The translations under genes were made by a program, and so were the position numbers. A stretch of DNA of 64,000 nt from positions 21,343 to 85,342 of the forward strand of contig DBRR01000037.1 of assembly GCA_002306055.1 (NCBI GenBank), written 5' to 3'. The stretch is from Anaerolineaceae bacterium UBA1363 (GTDB lineage: Bacteria > Chloroflexota > Anaerolineae > Anaerolineales > Anaerolineaceae). The notes beneath the pieces were generated by a model. It worked only from the letters and a program-made list of their open reading frames with translations, searched no databases and was not told where the DNA came from. This document shows, one piece after another, positions 61,484 through 64,000 of this stretch (position 1 is its first letter; each line of letters opens with the position of its first letter).

Positions 61484-62218
61484 TTACCCTTCGTGATCCA
61501 CCAGTGTTCCAACCTTTTCGCCGCAAATAGCGCGCATCAGATCACCGGGTTTCCAGAGATCCAGCACCAGGATGGGCAAGTTGTTATCCATGCAAAGGGT
61601 AACAGCGGTTGAATCCATCACGTTAATCCGCCGCGCGAGGATCTCGAGGTAGCTGAGCTTTTCGATCCGCACAGCATCCGGGTTGGTTTTCGGATCCTTG
61701 TCGTAGATTCCATCCACCTTTGTGGCTTTTATCACAACATCCGCTCCAATTTCTGTGGCTCGCAGAGCAGCAGCGGTATCGGTGGAGAAGTACGGATTTC
61801 CGGTACCGCCGCCGAAGATCACCACGCGCCCTTTTTCCAGGTGGCGGATGGCACGCCGGCGGATGTAGGGCTCAGCAACAGTCCGCATCTCAATGGAAGA
61901 CATGACGCGTGTGATCACCCCGATCTTCTCGAGGGCGTCCATCAGAGCCAAAGCGTTCATGACGGTTGCCAGCATGCCCATGTAATCGGCAGTCGCGCGA
62001 TCCATACCGGTGTTTTCGCCGGTCGCACCTCGCCAGAGGTTGCCAGCACCGATCACAATCGCCACTTCCACCCCAGTTTCATGCACTGACTTAACCAGTT
62101 CCGCGATCGTGCGTGCCTGGCCAGGGTCTATCCCCTGCCCGTTTGGAGCCGCCAGCGATTCTCCAGAGAGTTTGAGCAGGATACGGTGATATTTCGCAGT
62201 GTTTTGAGTTTCAGTCAT
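61484..62218 (-). CDS. pyrH: Uridylate kinase
   Basis: UMP kinase of 244 residues converting UMP to UDP in pyrimidine synthesis. Typical segments: HRILLKLSGESLA, VAIVIGAGNLWRG, RATADYMGMLATVMNALAL, VFGGGTGNPYFSTDTAA (here VIFGGGTGNP), and MDSTAVTLCMDNNLPI. The start MTETQN has AAGGAG five bases upstream; a longer frame is less likely. It follows tsf with a hairpin between them, as in many bacteria with the rpsB-tsf-pyrH-frr order. Confidence 0.97.
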   Translation of the reverse strand: MTETQNTAKYHRILLKLSGESLAAPNGQGIDPGQARTIAELVKSVHETGVEVAIVIGAGNLWRGATGENTGMDRATADYMGMLATVMNALALMDALEKIGVITRVMSSIEMRTVAEPYIRRRAIRHLEKGRVVIFGGGTGNPYFSTDTAAALRATEIGADVVIKATKVDGIYDKDPKTNPDAVRIEKLSYLEILARRINVMDSTAVTLCMDNNLPILVLDLWKPGDLMRAICGEKVGTLVDHEG

Positions 62219-62247
62219 GCTATCTCCTTTATGTGGTCCTGGCAAAA

Positions 62248-62273
62248 TAAGAGCCAACCCCTCGGTTGGCTCT
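62248..62273 (-). terminator. Hairpin/attenuator between tsf and pyrH
   Basis: Stem AAGAGCCAACC/GGTTGGCTCTT with a 4-base loop, 9 bp after the tsf stop; the following ATTTTGCC has a short T-run. It probably reduces read-through into pyrH. Confidence 0.75.
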
Positions 62274-62281
62274 TTTGTTTC

Positions 62282-62911
62282 TTACGCAGCTTCTTCTTCA
62301 TCAGCAGGCTTTTGGGTGGTTTCGCCCAAAACCCAGCGAACAAAGCGGCGGACCACGATGCGTTCGCCCAGGGCGGCAACACGGTCGTTGATCAGATCGG
62401 TGACTGTGCGGCTTTCATCGCGGATGTATTTCTGGTTCAGCAGTACAGTCTCATCTTTAAACTTCTTCATGAAACCATCCACGATCTTGGGAATGATCGC
62501 TTCGGGCTTACCCTCGGCGCGCACGCGCTCGGTGATCCGGGCGGTTTCTTCAGCTATCACTTCTTCGGGGATGTCAGCTTCAGAAATGTACTTGGGGGAA
62601 GCGGCAGCAATTTGCAGCGCGATTTCGTGAGCGAGGTCTTTGAAGGCATCCGATTTGGCAACAAAGTCAGTTTCCGAGTTGATCTCAACCAGAACCACCA
62701 ACCGGCCTTCGCTGTGGATGTAGACTTCCAGGCGACCTTCAGAGGCTTCGCGATTGGCGCGTTTTTCGGCTTTCTTCAAACCTTTTTCGCGCAGTTCTTC
62801 CAGAGCTTTGTCAAAATCTCCGTTGGCATTTTGCAGCGCACTGCGGCAGTCCATGATGCCGCAGCCGGTTTTTTCACGCAGTTCTTTAATCATGTCAATC
62901 GTTATTTCCAT
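62282..62911 (-). CDS. tsf: Translation elongation factor Ts
   Basis: EF-Ts regenerates EF-Tu-GTP. The N-terminal UBA-like domain (IKELREKTGCGIMDCRSALQ, with the conserved FDKALEELREKGL) and VEINSETDFVAKSDAFK interaction site are present. The 209-residue length is short because the second core subdomain is reduced, as in Chloroflexi and Thermus. The end is acidic (ADEEEAA). Downstream of rpsB. Confidence 0.97.
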   Translation of the reverse strand: MEITIDMIKELREKTGCGIMDCRSALQNANGDFDKALEELREKGLKKAEKRANREASEGRLEVYIHSEGRLVVLVEINSETDFVAKSDAFKDLAHEIALQIAAASPKYISEADIPEEVIAEETARITERVRAEGKPEAIIPKIVDGFMKKFKDETVLLNQKYIRDESRTVTDLINDRVAALGERIVVRRFVRWVLGETTQKPADEEEAA

Positions 62912-62947
62912 AGTATTTCCTCTCTAATCCATAGCTTCAAAAAATTA

Positions 62948-63802
62948 CTATTCCTGTTCCTCTTGTGCGTCCACTTCGATCTCAGGTTCGTGCTCATAGA
63001 CAATCTTGGCACGGGTTGCCTCGCCCAGCAGCATTTCGTCGTCAAGCTCTTCTTCCTCATCGATGCGGCGAGAGATCGTGGAGCGGGTTTCAACCACGAC
63101 TTCTTCTTCCTCATCCTTGCGCATCATCTTGCCTTCGATCACCGCGTCGGCCATGCGACCAACCAGCAGTTTGATGGCGCGGATGGCATCATCATTGGAG
63201 GGGATCACGTAGTCAATATCACTGGGATCACAGTTGGTGTCGACCATTGCGATCACGGGGATGCCTTTCAAATTAGCTTCGCGGACTGCGGTGTCTTCAC
63301 GTTCGATATCGATAACGAAGAGCAAGTCGGGCAGGGATTTCATATTTCGAATACCGCTCAGGCGGGTCTGCAATCGGGTGATCTCGCGTTGGATCAGTAA
63401 GCCTTCTTTTTTGGTGAGCTGATTGATCTCGCCAGTTTCGAACATTTTTTCAAGGCGCGCCAGTTCAACAATTCGCTGCTGAATGGTGACCCAGTTGGTC
63501 AGAGTGCCGCCCAACCAGCGCTGATTGACGTAGGGCATGCCACAGCGCTCGGCTTCTTCCTGGATAGTTTCCTGAGCCTGGCGCTTGGTGCCGACGAAGA
63601 GAATGGTACCGCCAGCGGCAACAGTGTCGCGAACCTTGTTAAAGGCGTCGTCGAGCAGTTTAATAGTCTGCTGCAGGTCAATAATGTGAATCCCATTGCG
63701 TTCGGTAAAGATATACGGACTCATTTTTGGATTCCATTTGTTGGTTCGATGTCCAAAGTGGACGCCGCTCTCGAGGAGCGCTTTCATAGAAACAGCGGGC
63801 AT
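62948..63802 (-). CDS. rpsB: 30S ribosomal protein S2
   Basis: Small-subunit protein S2 of 284 residues. Canonical parts are LLESGVHFGHRTNKWNPKM, IYGVRNGI-like IFTERNGIHIIDLQQT, FVGTKRQAQE, NQRWLGGTLTN and the C-terminal DYVIPSNDDAIRAIKLL. The C-terminus carries a ~45-residue acidic extension (EELDDEMLLGEA, EVDAQEEQE), absent in E. coli. Start MPAVSMKALLESGVHFG fits the family and has AAGGAG upstream. Confidence 0.97.
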   Translation of the reverse strand: MPAVSMKALLESGVHFGHRTNKWNPKMSPYIFTERNGIHIIDLQQTIKLLDDAFNKVRDTVAAGGTILFVGTKRQAQETIQEEAERCGMPYVNQRWLGGTLTNWVTIQQRIVELARLEKMFETGEINQLTKKEGLLIQREITRLQTRLSGIRNMKSLPDLLFVIDIEREDTAVREANLKGIPVIAMVDTNCDPSDIDYVIPSNDDAIRAIKLLVGRMADAVIEGKMMRKDEEEEVVVETRSTISRRIDEEEELDDEMLLGEATRAKIVYEHEPEIEVDAQEEQE

Positions 63803-63931
63803 GATAACTCCTTTGCGTTATGCCTCCGCCCGGTTTAGCGACCGCTCCGAACCCATTTTTTGGGCACGCGGGAGAGTCTGATCCTGGGCGTGTGTAATAG
63901 TAGTCCCCGGTAAATACCGGAGCCGCTGCAA

Positions 63932-63958
63932 AGTATATCACAGAGTCCGGTGAGTCAA
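63932..63958 (-). promoter_or_regulatory. Promoter and leader of the rpsB operon
   Basis: Minus strand: -35 TTGACT (63953-63958), 15-bp spacer and -10 TATACT (63932-63937); spacing is short. The leader of about 125 bases contains two small hairpins, CCGGTA/TACCGG (63907-63920) and CCCAAAAAATGGG, possible S2-type autoregulatory structure. Confidence 0.5.
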
Positions 63959-64000
63959 GCAGAAGATTTTAAATCATGTAAGAGCAAAATGATAATGTCC

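Noticed and set aside
62186..63400. 404-codon plus-strand frame opposite tsf and rpsB
   Set aside because: Antisense shadow of two certain ribosomal/translation genes; no family features.

Overview
The window is a contiguous piece of a bacterial chromosome of intermediate G+C. I infer a member of the Chloroflexota, most likely class Anaerolineae. The grounds are a GAAC-N4-GTTC SOS box at lexA, a very long SecA without the C-terminal zinc motif, lipoproteins with proline/threonine-rich tethers (TPTP type), and a SecE-NusG-ribosomal protein block headed by tRNA genes and tuf. No rRNA, CRISPR array, prophage or complete insertion sequence is visible. The lineage call is inference; no 16S or marker-gene search was possible.

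Layout. 1-7.8 kb: 3' end of gyrA, then on the minus strand secA, surE, a GAF/PAS sensor kinase and birA, packed like one operon. 8-13.8 kb: an EamA permease with a His-rich tail, a prohibitin-like SPFH protein, a SUMF1-fold lipoprotein, tRNA-Val, a flavoprotein reductase and small membrane proteins. 13.8-17 kb: trpS, a cation diffusion facilitator and a YqhD-type reductase. 17-22.2 kb: glycosyltransferase, YihY, neopullulanase-like and MazG-like genes, bracketed by two direct copies of one dispersed repeat. 22-30.6 kb: YitT, a large secreted DUF1906 protein, lexA with its SOS promoter, a CopB copper pump and a hydrolase. 30.6-33.1 kb: a scarred AT-rich island with an ECF sigma fragment, a duplicated 3' end of rplL fused to a transposase N-terminus, and a lipoprotein. 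33.1-38.5 kb: rplL, rplJ, L10 leader, rplA, rplK, nusG, secE, tRNA-Trp, rpmG, tuf and three tRNAs, all on the minus strand. 38.7-45.2 kb: YgbA, OsmC, glutamate dehydrogenase, GNAT, aminotransferase, sugar nucleotidyltransferase and a lipoprotein. 45.2-48.7 kb: a LysM protein, a 0.9-kb repeat field, a molybdopterin oxidoreductase, a UPF0173 hydrolase and a zinc-ribbon protein. 48.7-54.2 kb: pcrA, a REP-associated tyrosine transposase (RAYT) embedded in palindromic repeats, chrA and holB. 54.4-61.4 kb: a P2-type Ca2+ ATPase, an FRG-domain protein, a membrane protein, a Nudix hydrolase and a dynamin-like GTPase. 61.4-64 kb: rpsB, tsf and pyrH on the minus strand.

The most interesting feature is the RAYT locus (about 50.97-51.99 kb). 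A single-domain HUH transposase with an HLH motif lies between two REPIN-like pairs of palindromes that begin with GTAG, and downstream the palindrome has been amplified into a 51-bp tandem array that runs into the chrA stop codon. Palindromes sharing only the GTAG head but with other stem sequences occur at about 23.2-23.5, 46.3-46.6 and 58.8-59.0 kb, and a longer repeat family, GTAG-headed in two of its three copies, lies at 17.3, 21.8 and 47.0 kb. This suggests several REP families in one genome, at least one served by this RAYT.
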